From: Gnetum montanum
Taxonomy: Eukaryota; Streptophyta; Gnetopsida; Gnetales; Gnetaceae
Length of the DNA: 64,000 bases
Direction of reading: 5' to 3'
Assembly: GCA_015680685.1 (NCBI GenBank)
Contig: MNCI01004314.1
Span: 85,051-149,050, forward strand
Shown here: positions 21,476-31,131 of the stretch, in pieces
Position numbering within the stretch: the first letter of the stretch is position 1
Layout: each line of letters begins with the position of its first letter
Position numbers and translations under genes: made by a program
Notes under the pieces: generated by a model
What the model was told of the DNA's origin: nothing
The model's database searches: none
What the model saw: the letters and a program-made list of their open reading frames with translations, nothing else

Positions 21476-24400
21476 CACGAGTATCTCTTAAGTTTAGCTC
21501 TAGCCCTAATGGATCGTCCTCTAGTGGACCTTCTCTTCTGGGAAGTATTCCTTCATGAGGAATTTCCTCTTCATGAGGTCCTTGCTCTTGCACCAGCTCC
21601 ACAAGAGGACGTTCTCCACCACTATGCTCCTCTTCTTGTGCTTGCTCCTCAGTTGGTTCGCCTTCTCCATCCTCTTCGGGTACCTAGACATAAAAAACAT
21701 ATTAGTAAAACAAAACTTGACAACATGATAAGAACACGTAGATTTAGTCGTGATTAAACTTACTCGCGATGGCCCTGCTTCCACAGCAAAAGAAAGCTTT
21801 TCTAAGCCAGCCCATAGGCGCTCCATGATTTCATACTCAGTCAAGTTAGACCACACTCCATCTCCCAGAGCCGCTCCAGCCTTCACCTTCCCTTTCTCCA
21901 CGTTAGTCCAGCGAGGTGGATCAAGGAAGAAAGTAGGGACCATAGTCTGGCCCCTAGGGAGAGTCACCTCCCTTTCCGGGGATGCACTTACAATCACCTG
22001 CTCTTGAAACTTCTTGAAGGCTTCGGATGCCCCAATGACGTCTAGGAAGACTTGCAAGGATTAGGCTTCAATGGCAGAATCACGATAATGTTGACGATAA
22101 GCGATGCTTTCTTGCTTATATAAATGGTTATGGTCTTTTTCCTTCTGCCCCCATTCCTGCACACTTGCGCAGTAATCCCTCTAGTCTTGGCTTTTCTAAG
22201 CTAGGAGCTCTATTTGCATCCGCTGCTCTACCAACGCCCGACCGGTTTGCACGCTGTTCTTGATGGCGGTTCAATAACGGGAGTAGTCAATAACAGCAGT
22301 ACGCTAGTCCTCGTCACCCGTCTCATGCACCTATAGGAACTCGCATTGCGACTCTAGGTCTCCGACTCTTTTAGTCAGAAACTCATTCTTTTGCTCTGAC
22401 CTCTGCAGTCTTTTCTAGAAGTTTTCATTTATGCCCTTACTCTCCCATAAGGAGCGAGTCGAGCATAACACACATTTACGCATCTCCTCATAAATGTGAT
22501 GTGGCACGACCACCCCATCTGATGGAGGCTCCACTGTGTCCAAATCAATGGGCTCTGTTGGGTCCCTTCGAAGGTGAGCTTCTAACAGCAAACATTATCA
22601 ATGTATATCACACATTACCACTATATAGTAAAATATGCCTTTTATAGCTACAACATACCAACTTTAGGATCGACGTGCTCAAGGCGCTCAATCATATCAC
22701 TAACAATGCCTTCCATGAAGGTAAACTTGTCAGGAAAGTCTCTCCACGCTCTGCTCACAACGATGGACGTGGATGCATCCTCTTCTCTTGTAGCGTAGTC
22801 AAGTTAGAAACTCTAATTATTAATAGAATTCTACAAAATTTCTAACACGCTCATTACCTCTACCAGTAACAGTGGTGACCCCGCCAACATCTTCTGCCTC
22901 TTTCCCCTCTTCACGCACAAGGGTCTGTGCGTCTCTTGCCCCTCCAGCTGGGGCCTCTTCACGCACATGAGTCTGTGCATCGCTTGTCCCACTGACTGAG
23001 GCTTCCCCACACACAAGGGTCTGTGCATGGCTCACCTTAATAGCTAGGGCCTCTTTTTCTAAAACTGGGGCTCCTTCCCCATGACTTAGAATCACTACCC
23101 CTATTTCAGGGGTCAGCTGCTCCATAATTTTCACTAGTCATATCACAGTACATTTCATATATCATTCAAAATATTCTAAGTAAACATTGTGTAATACAGC
23201 TTTCAATACATTTCTTCACACTTACCAGGCGGAGGTTTACTCCGCTGAACTCTAACCTCCACAGCTCGGCCTGCACCACTCTCAGGCTCCACAGAGGCCT
23301 CGGTTAAACGAATCCTTTTGCACCAAGTTGAAGGTTCCACAATTTCTACTGCCAAACATTTCCCTCGTGAGGCATCGCTAGTGTAGGTAGGCATTATCCC
23401 ACCTACACTGTCGGGGCCTTGTAGTCGAGACATCGCCAAACCCTTGGTCGTTATCGACAGAGACTCCCCAATCCCTTCCAGAGGATCCTTCCCATGGGTA
23501 GTGCTGAGGATATGTGTAATCCAATGCCTGGATAGCTAGTCTCGGTCTTGTTGCACCCAGATCCCATTCCTTTGGACCACCAAGAACTCAGCAAAACGCC
23601 GAAGGCAAGCTATGAAGAAGGCGTAATGCATGTTGAAACGAGACTCAAGTTTCTTGAGAAGCCTGATCATCTCAGTGCGTAGCCCCTCAACAAAATAGCT
23701 TGCCCAATTGAATTGGGTCCCTTCTTCCAGAACCTCCCGCATGATACGGGTCTACTCTATGGAAAAGAACCTCCCTTGCGAGAGCGTTTTGGGGAAAGCC
23801 CGGGTCCGGAAAAGGGGATAAATTGTCTTGGCGACTTCTAGTTTGATTCTTTCACAAGGGATACCTTTAGTCTCTTTCTTGACCCCCACCCAATCCTCTA
23901 GCCACTTCTGGCAGTCAAGACTCTTCTTTGCCTTCTCGTCTATGGGAAGACCGTCAAAGGGGACGCCGAAGAGATTTGCAAAGAGCTGAGCATCAATGTC
24001 AAAACTTACACGCACGTGATGCACGCGCGTGCAAAAACGCTCTGCCTTTTCGCTGAAGGAGTTGACAAGGGTTAGCATTTTTCTGGTAGGGACATCAGGA
24101 GCGACTAAAAATAAATGCATTAGCCTCACTTCTCGAATCTTGGTGACCACCGCAACTGGGGCCGCCGCGTGGCCGAGCCAGCGTTGTGCATCCTTGATGT
24201 CACCGTAGCAGAAGAGGACGGTATTCGCCTCGTAGCCGAAAATTGTAAGGGTAATCTCCTAGGATTCCCTGACTGAACAACGTAAGACACACGTCAAACA
24301 AAAATACTATTACGTAGCGTTCACAATTTACAACTACACCACGCAATAATAAAATACACAGCAGTTTTACCAGGTCCAAATGGCAAAGGAAATGGAGGAA

Positions 24401-25574
24401 GTTTCCTCTGCATGTCCTCAATGGTAAGGGGCGGATCCAAGGTCCAGTCATCATGTAGCCACCTGAGATTCTGGCAATTCTCGAAAGCATCAGCATAGCA
24501 GGTGGGGTACTCATGAATGTTGAAGCCGATCTGCCCCATCACACCAGCGCGTACATTGCTAGTTGAGGTAAACGCCTTTATTGCCGTTTCGGTCCATGAC
24601 AAAGTATCACCATCTCCTACTAACCTATTCTCATGAATAAAAAACCTGTACCATACCACATAGATTCATCTTACATTTTACAAAACTCAGACAATAGACA
24701 TGTAATGAAAATATAGCTGACAAAATTGCTTACCCACCTGAGTAGTACACTGTGCCTGGTGGGTTCTGGAAGTAGGTCGAAACATGGCGAGCCACGAACA
24801 AAGTGTTATATGCGTGGTAGCAACTAAACTAGGCCATTTCCCAGATCCAACTTAATCACCTCAAACCTCGGGCGCTAAGTTCTCGGTCCTCAAGACGTCT
24901 AGTATCGATGGCTCCGTCTGTCAAGAAAGCCAGGATCCCCTACGCGGAACCCACTAACAGGTGCTCCAAAATGGCACCAGCAATATCGCCTGACAAACTA
25001 GACCATATAATAATGCTGTAGTTACGTAGTAAGAACTGCAGAAACTCCAACGCACCCTTTCGAAACCATATGGCCCTCCCATGCAATTGAGTTTGCAGGG
25101 GCGGGACATTAGGCATGATCAGGTTTATGCAGCACAAAACCCCAATGATGTCTAACACGATTAAGACAGGCTTTAGCATAATACTGTACAGAAAACGCAA
25201 TACACAGATCAACATCTAGATTCACATTTGCACGTTTAAATATAGAAAACCTACAAATTACACTTAGTTATCCATGCCAAAATCGCCAAAACCCTTGCAA
25301 CAGCGCAAGGTTTGTCCCTGACAACGGCGAAAGACGCAACCCCTTTAAACCCTCGTCTTAGCACGAGGTCCATAACCTAAAACCCTTGTTTACGCGAGTG
25401 ACGCTACAACAATAAACACTGCTAGAATAACACAAATACACAAGCGATGGCCTACTGGTTCAAGGGCATAGGGTCCCTCATTTCGACCACTACCTGCGAA
25501 GCGCGCTGCAGATTCTCTTGCACCTCGTCGATCTTGGCTAATCTTGTGTTCTTCCTTTTTGCTTTAGGCGCCAT
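21450..25574 (-). pseudogene. Eight-exon antisense gene inside element B
   Basis: Hand reconstruction gives exons 25574-25456, 25183-24734, 24645-24371, 24272-23226, 23133-22858, 22784-22659, 22581-21764 and 21683-21450. Each intron starts GT and ends AG. Six are 77-124 bases and the first is 272. Every junction keeps phase, so the exons join into 3345 bases (1115 codons) with no frameshift and about 13 stops, mostly TAG. Exon 1 begins MAPKAKRKNTR, which is basic. Exons 2-3 form a NIF/FCP1-like HAD domain. Exon 4 (349 codons) is unrecognised. Exon 5 has a short peptide repeat. Exon 7 is charged and helical and is shared with element A. Exon 8 is acidic (EEDGEGEPTEEQAQEEE). Exons 1 and 6 have the weakest splice signals. 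Its role is unknown, and the copy cannot be translated in full. Confidence 0.82.
24371..25183 (-). pseudogene. NIF/FCP1-like HAD phosphatase domain (exons 2-3)
   Basis: Exon 2 reads LIVLDIIGVLC, then RAIWFRKGALEFLQFL, NYSIIIWSS and, after three stops, YNTLFVARH and QNPPGTVYYSG. Exon 3 continues FFIHENRLVGDGDTL and NVRAGVMGQIGFNI. These follow the order of plant NLI-interacting-factor (NIF) HAD proteins: motif I after a beta strand, a WSS motif, an NTLLIDD-like motif, an NPP segment, and a D-x-L...FG end. The family removes phosphate from protein serines, for example on the RNA polymerase II tail. Here motif I lacks the second Asp and the late Asp pair is lost, so catalysis is doubtful even without the stops. 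The phase-2 intron inside the domain supports the reading. Confidence 0.7.
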
Positions 25575-25967
25575 TGTCACAGCTTCAAAACCTTCACAGT
25601 TCCGCACGTTCACGTCTTTGAAACTACGTGTTCCAATCTTCCACTCCTCTTTCTCTCGCTTTGTAACAGTTAGGAATTTGAATTCGCAATAGCCAGTAGC
25701 CCGTTCTTGCTGAAAACTACTTACTTATATGCGAAAATCATCGACTCAATGTCCTAAAACGGAACCCAAAAATCAAGGTATTAATGCGGCAGATATCGCA
25801 TGCACCACTGTCCAAAATGACGTTAAACTACCACATCTTATCGTCTCGTAATTGAGTAGCATTAATTATAGCTTGTTTACAATATTCAAAATTCAGTTAG
25901 CTTTCCACGTACGACAACACCACGTCATGCTTTCTCCTAATCATTTACGCATTTGGCGATTTTACAG

Positions 25968-27660
25968 GATGGTCGGCAAATGGACACAACATTTTCAGCA
26001 CCTCTAATTTTAACAGGCCCATACAGGAAAATAATTAGGCAATTCGATCCTACGCTAGTAGAAACTCACCCTCCCTTCAATGACGTGACCATAGCCACAT
26101 CGGAAACATCCCCAGAATGGCCAGAACAGTTGACGCGCACGCTAGACTTGGAGGCTGGGGATATAACCGAAGACCCCCTCAATGAGGTTTCTGTCGTTAC
26201 GCATAAGGGTGAAGCCAAAACGCTTAAAGTTATTTCTTTACTATACCAGGAAACGCAAAATTCTATAAAACAGGTCCTTGAGGACAACATCACGGTATTT
26301 GTGTGGTCATACGAGGATATGTCGGGGCTAGATCCCAGGTTAATTCAACATAACATAATCTTAGACCCGCAGATCAAAGCAATTAGGCAAAAGGTACAAA
26401 AATTCAAGCCAAACATCGCGCTAGTCATGTGTGATGAGATCACCAAACTGTATCAGGCTGGTTTCATCTGCGCAGTCGATTACTCAGATTGGGTATCTAA
26501 CATTGTAGTTGTCCCAAAGAAGACCGGAAGCATACACATTTGCATAGACTTTCGAGACTTAAACAAGGCCACAATCAAGGATAACTTTCCATTACTAAGT
26601 ATCGACCAACTAGTCAATATGACAGCTGGGCATGCACTTCTATCCTTCATGGATGGCTTTTTGGGCTATAACCAGATTCGCATCAACCCAGAACATCAAT
26701 TGACCACAATGTTCATGACACCCTGGGGTACCTTTTGCTACACCATGATGCCTTTCGGCCTAAAAAACGCCGGAGCAACGTATCAACGAGCCATGACATA
26801 CATCTTTAGCGATTACCTCTTAGGGAGACTGAATGATTATGTTGATGATATAGCGGTTAAGTCTTTAAAGTCAGAAGATCATTCGGAAGACCTAGAGTTA
26901 GTTCTCAAAAGATGTTCCAAATACGAGCTCCAGCTTAACCCAAAGAAGTGCATATTTGGAGTCAAAACCGGACGCATGCTGGGATTTGTGGTGTCAAAAA
27001 CCGGCATATGAGTTGACCTTGATAAGGTCAAAGCCATTGTCGAGTTAACGCCTCCTACAGACCTCAAACAATTACGTAGGTTACAAGGACGATTACAGTT
27101 TATCCACTGGTTCATCTTGAGATTAACCGACAAGCTACATCCTATGCAGCATTTGCTTAAAAAGGGGGTTAATTTCAAATGGACAGACGATTGTTAGCAT
27201 GCGTTTGACAGCCTAAAATAGGACCTTCAATGCTTACCAATGGTTTTCCCACCAGAAAGGGACCTACCATTTTACATTTACCTCGCAACTTCGGACGTAG
27301 CTTTAGCAGCATTACTTTCTCAAAAGAGGGATGTTGGGTCGGAAGTGCCCATCTACTACTTGAGTCATGCTCTATGTGCATACGAAACGAGGTACAATGA
27401 AGTAGAGCGTAATTGCTTAGCATTAGTATTTATGCTCAAAAAGTGTAGACATTACCTTTTCCGTAGCCAAGTTAACATCATCTATAAAAACAACATCCTT
27501 AGGGCCATTACGCAAAACCTATACGAAAGTAGCAAAATAGCTCGCTGGAAGGCTATCACAGCAGAATTCGATCTGCATTATATTGGCCAATCTTCTATGA
27601 AAGGCCAGGCGATAGTTGACCAGTTAGTAATGTCACCTATTGACAGTCAGACAACTATAG
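25968..27660 (+). pseudogene. Reverse transcriptase and RNase H of element B
   Basis: An open stretch to TGA at 27009 holds the RT: AGFICAVDYSDWVSNIVVVPK, HICIDFRDLNKATIKDNFPL, MPFGLKNAGATYQRAM and the catalytic YVDDIAVKS. The same frame continues past stops at 27009, 27195 and 27219 into RNase H (YYLSHALCAYETRYNEVE, then KKCRHYLF). The second Asp-type metal-binding positions are hard to judge by eye. It would copy the RNA into DNA and remove the RNA strand. RT core motifs are intact; only nonsense codons break it. Confidence 0.93.
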
Positions 27661-27719
27661 AGCTTGAATTCCCAGACAAATATGTACATAGTTTAAGCCC
27701 TGTCTTGATAGGCCTCGAA

Positions 27720-28130
27720 ACGATGTTGTATTTCGACGGAGCTTCAACCGCCAGAGGTGGCAGTGCAGCCACCGTTATTACGCTATCACTTGAGGATGTG
27801 CGTCTTCATGCTTATCGCTTGACCTTCCCCTATACGAACAATGTGGCAGAGTACGAGGGGCTCCTCAGGGGATTACTAGCTGTAAGTGAACTAGATGTTC
27901 GACACTTGGCAGTTAGGGGTGATTCGATGCTCGTCATCAATCAGATCACAGGAGTCTATGCCTGCAAGGCTACACATTTGTAGCCCTACTATGATATGGC
28001 TAAAGATCTTCTGAAGCGATTCGCGACCATCGATGCCCAACACGTGCCATGGAATGATAACACACTGGCCGATGCACTGGCTACTCTGGCCTTAAACGTG
28101 CCCTCACATCTACTCGATACTTGTCCTACT
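27720..28130 (+). pseudogene. Second, archaeal-type RNase H domain of element B
   Basis: Reads YFDGASTARGGSA, NNVAEYEGLLRGLLA, AVRGDSMLVINQITG and, after TAG at 27981, HVPWNDNTLADALATLA. The Asp, Glu, Asp and final Asp of the family are visible. This extra domain between RNase H and integrase is a mark of the Tat lineage. It is in the same frame as RT and integrase. Confidence 0.88.
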
Positions 28131-28169
28131 TTAATAACAGATTGTACAGGTCCTATCATTCAGGCGGCA

Positions 28170-29447
28170 CACATATCTTCTCTTCTCAAAGAAAGCACAC
28201 CAGAATGGTATGACAACATTAAAACTTACCTCCTACAAGGCGAGCTACCGCACGAATTGACATGCACGCAAAAAGATGCAATCCGCAAGCGAGCTAGGCA
28301 GTACATGATCATAGGAGACAGTACTCTCTACAGACACTATTTTGATGGTGTGCTGGTTACCTACATTAATAAAGACCAAGCACAACATATAGTTGGCGAG
28401 GTTCACAAGGGATTATGCCGAGGACACGTAGCACCCTGGGCTATGGCTTCAAAAATTCACCACTTAGGGTAATACTAGCCACGCATGGAAAAAGATTGCC
28501 TGACAAAGGTTAAAACTTGTGACATGTGTCAGCGTCATGCAAACCTTATACACGTGTCACCTACAGAGTTACATACAACTCAGATAACATGGCCCTTTCA
28601 ATGATGGGGACTAGACATTATAGGTCCCATCACGCCAAAATCTTCCGCAGGTCATAGTTTCATAATTACCGCAACTGAGTACTTTACAAAGTGGGTAGAA
28701 GCTATTCCTCTAAGGAAGATCACATCTCAATAGATTTTCCATTTCATCTTAGACAACATTGTAACCAAATTTGGTCTCTCGATGATTATCGTGACCGACA
28801 ATGGACCACAGTTTAGTAGTACAGAAACCAAATCCTTCTGTGATAGCCTTGGCATTAAAAAATATTTTTCCTCACCCTACTACCCGCAAGTGAATGGTCA
28901 AGCTGAAGCAACAAACAAAGTCATCATCAATTTGCTCAAGAAGATGCTCGACAGCAACAAGAGACAGTGGCATGAAAAAAATCCTCTATTGCTATGGGCG
29001 TATCGTACTACATGTAGGACGGCTACAGACAGTACACCCTATAGCCTAGTCTATGGATCTAAAGTAGTGCTGCCTCTCGAGTTGCAAATTCCTTCTCTGC
29101 GAATGGTCCTCTCCATGATTATAAATGAGGCTCAACACACCGATTCCAAGATTATGGATTTGGATTCAATAGAAGATAAGTGAATACAGATGCTTGATAC
29201 AATCGAAAAGTATCAAGATAAGTAGAGGCAAAAACATCATTACAATCTTCAGCAGCGTCCAATCAAGAAAGGAGATTTAGTTCTCAAAGCTATTCATGAA
29301 CCAGTAGCAAAATTCTCTGCAAACTGGGAGGGCCCTTTCTTGGTGATTGATGCGTATAGCAGTGGAGCATTCAAGTTAGCGGATGTCGACGACAACGAGT
29401 TACCAAACCCTGTCAATCATATATATCTGAAGTGGTACTACATATAG
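28170..29447 (+). pseudogene. Integrase of element B
   Basis: Zinc-binding part near 28390-28530 (EVHKGLCRGH, CDMCQRH), then the DDE core: LDIIGPITPKSS, TDNGPQFSST, and NGQAEATNKVI carrying the Glu. A C-terminal part follows (KGDLVLKAIHEPV, WEGPFLVIDAYSSGAFKLAD) and the frame ends at TAG 29445. Stops at 28470, 28476, about 28602, 28731, 29181 and 29223 interrupt it with no change of frame. There is no chromodomain, as expected for Tat. It inserts the DNA copy into the host genome in active relatives. Confidence 0.92.
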
Positions 29448-29469
29448 TTGCCTCTCCAGTGTAAATATC

Positions 29470-29960
29470 AGGTATGGCCACCATCGTCCGCTACGACACT
29501 AAACTAGCAACAAACGTCCACTATGACGTAAAACTGGCACTCCCCTCACGCGTCCACCACGACGCTAAACTGGTGCTGACCATCCGCCACAACGCAAAAT
29601 TGGCAAGTTGTGACCGTCCGCTATGACGTAAAATTGGCAATGTTGTACAGGTTCGCAAAGACGAAAAACTGACATCTTTTGCACGTGTCCGCCATGATGC
29701 TAAATTGGCATCGGCTGTCCATCATGACATAAAACTGACAAAGGTGAGTAACCATCTGCTGAGACATAAAACTAGCACAGACTTGTCCCTGGGTCATGAC
29801 ATAAAACTGACATCCACAGCACGGTCTGCTGAGATCATAAATCAGCCCCGCCACCGTTCGCTACAACGTAAAACTAGCGTTTTTCAGTCTGCCCAGACTT
29901 TAAACTAGGACCATGGTCTGCTGAGACTTAAAATCAGCAATGACAGTCTCCCAGGACTTG
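29470..29960. repeat. 3' minisatellite of element B
   Basis: About fifteen degenerate copies of a unit with core CGTCCGCTATGACGTAAAAC followed by TGGCA or TAGCA, separated by variable short spacers. The TAAACTAGC end resembles the internal minisatellite at 21045. It lies between the integrase stop and the polypurine tract, a place where Tat and Ogre elements often carry tandem repeats. Confidence 0.85.
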
Positions 29961-30031
29961 AAACTGGGGCTCACAAACTGCTCTCATGCAACTCAAACAA
30001 GTGTGATTATCTCTATGCAACTGCAACATAC

Positions 30032-30505
30032 ATGGGATGGGACGCTAGGACAGTCCCAGCATCACTACCCCACCGGCATCCTACTGATTCCTCGGATGTG
30101 CCGAGAGGCACACTACTGACCCCTTGGAGATGTCGTCGCTGCGCCCACTATAGCGATGGTACATCTAAGGGTTTAGTTTCACCGATCAGAGCCCCGACGG
30201 GATTCTTGTCAACAACAACCTCGAGGACCTCCGCTGATCATCGTTATCAGACTCTGGCTTCGCAAATTCACCTAGTTGTTTCTTTGCATAACCAGTTAGG
30301 TGTGCTGAGTTTGATGTCCTTTGGCGGTGATATGCTGGGCCAAGCGTTAAGATTGGAGACTCTGGCCTCCCGCTACAACTCCTCCTCTACGGCCCGTTCG
30401 CTCTTTCTCGCCTCAAACGGTGCTCGTTTCGACAACCTCATCGGTCGTTCACACAAGCAATGGCATCCTCTGTTTTCTTCTGTGGTTGTAGGTTACTTGC
30501 TTTGA
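30032..30505 (+). CDS. 157-codon open frame in the 3' region of B
   Basis: Uninterrupted frame starting MGWDARTVPASLPHRHP and ending SSVVVGYLL. It is Ser-, Thr- and Leu-rich with no motif I know. It lies after the minisatellite and before the polypurine tract. In an element where every other frame has stops, an open frame this long stands out, but GC-richer sequence makes chance frames longer. It may be spurious or the remains of an extra ORF. No homologue is visible elsewhere in the window. Confidence 0.3.
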   Translation: MGWDARTVPASLPHRHPTDSSDVPRGTLLTPWRCRRCAHYSDGTSKGLVSPIRAPTGFLSTTTSRTSADHRYQTLASQIHLVVSLHNQLGVLSLMSFGGDMLGQALRLETLASRYNSSSTARSLFLASNGARFDNLIGRSHKQWHPLFSSVVVGYLL

Positions 30506-31118
30506 GGACTTCGTTCAAAGGTGTGTTCATCTGAGTGGTAATGTACAAACAACGTTTTGGAATTGCTGCTCAAGATAGCCTATCCACTTAGAAGTGCATC
30601 CCTCTTCCCCTTATGACCCTACCCTTGGCTCTTAATCCGCTTCATCCCTACCATCTACTTCCTGTATGCAAAAGCTACATACGCAAGCACCCGTTTTCCG
30701 CACTCGCATTGCCATCAAGTCCACAAACTGGCATAACACAATTAAATGTCATAGCAGAGATATTGCAGAAGCGACGCGCTGTGCTCCTTTTGCAAGCATT
30801 CCTGCTATAGTCTGTAATAGAGAAATCTCAGACTTATGCGCTATGCTCATCTGAAAGAATTCCTGTTAATATAAGTATGCATATGTTTCTGTGTGTTCAA
30901 TGAGCATATTCCATACATCCACCATCCTAACTCATTTGAGTCTTCCCCGAACCTGTTTCCTACCAAATCATCTTATCTCCCATACCCTCCATCCTTGCTC
31001 TTCTATGTTGACAGGGCAACACTTGAGTGGCCATTGATGGACACTGTTGGTACTTTTACCAATCCGGTGTTTCGTATTCTTTGTCGACGTCTTTCGGGCA
31101 AGCCCTCTAACCATCAAC
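30506..31118 (+). other. Non-coding 3' tail of element B
   Basis: No coding frame of note. The last ~110 bases align with the tail of element C before 8448. Confidence 0.6.
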
Positions 31119-31127
31119 AAAGAGGGG
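31119..31127 (+). other. Polypurine tract of element B
   Basis: AAAGAGGGG, then CCAT and the 3' LTR. Identical in element C. Confidence 0.88.
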
Positions 31128-31131
31128 CCAT

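Larger units (their letters stand above)
20779..25967 (+). other. Candidate protease-RT intron of element B
   Basis: The protease frame and the RT frame are separated by 5.2 kb that codes only on the other strand. AAG|GTCATT at 20779 and TTTTACAG|GAT at 25967 would join them in phase 0 at both ends. Ogre elements, a branch of Tat, are known to have a spliced intron between protease and RT, so an intron is plausible here. The donor is weak, and the linker of element A remains similar a few residues beyond the equivalent point, so the exact donor is uncertain. Confidence 0.5.

Noticed and set aside
29470-29960. Repeat-spacer pattern like a CRISPR array
   Set aside because: Units are degenerate, spacers vary widely in length, and it lies in a plant retrotransposon.
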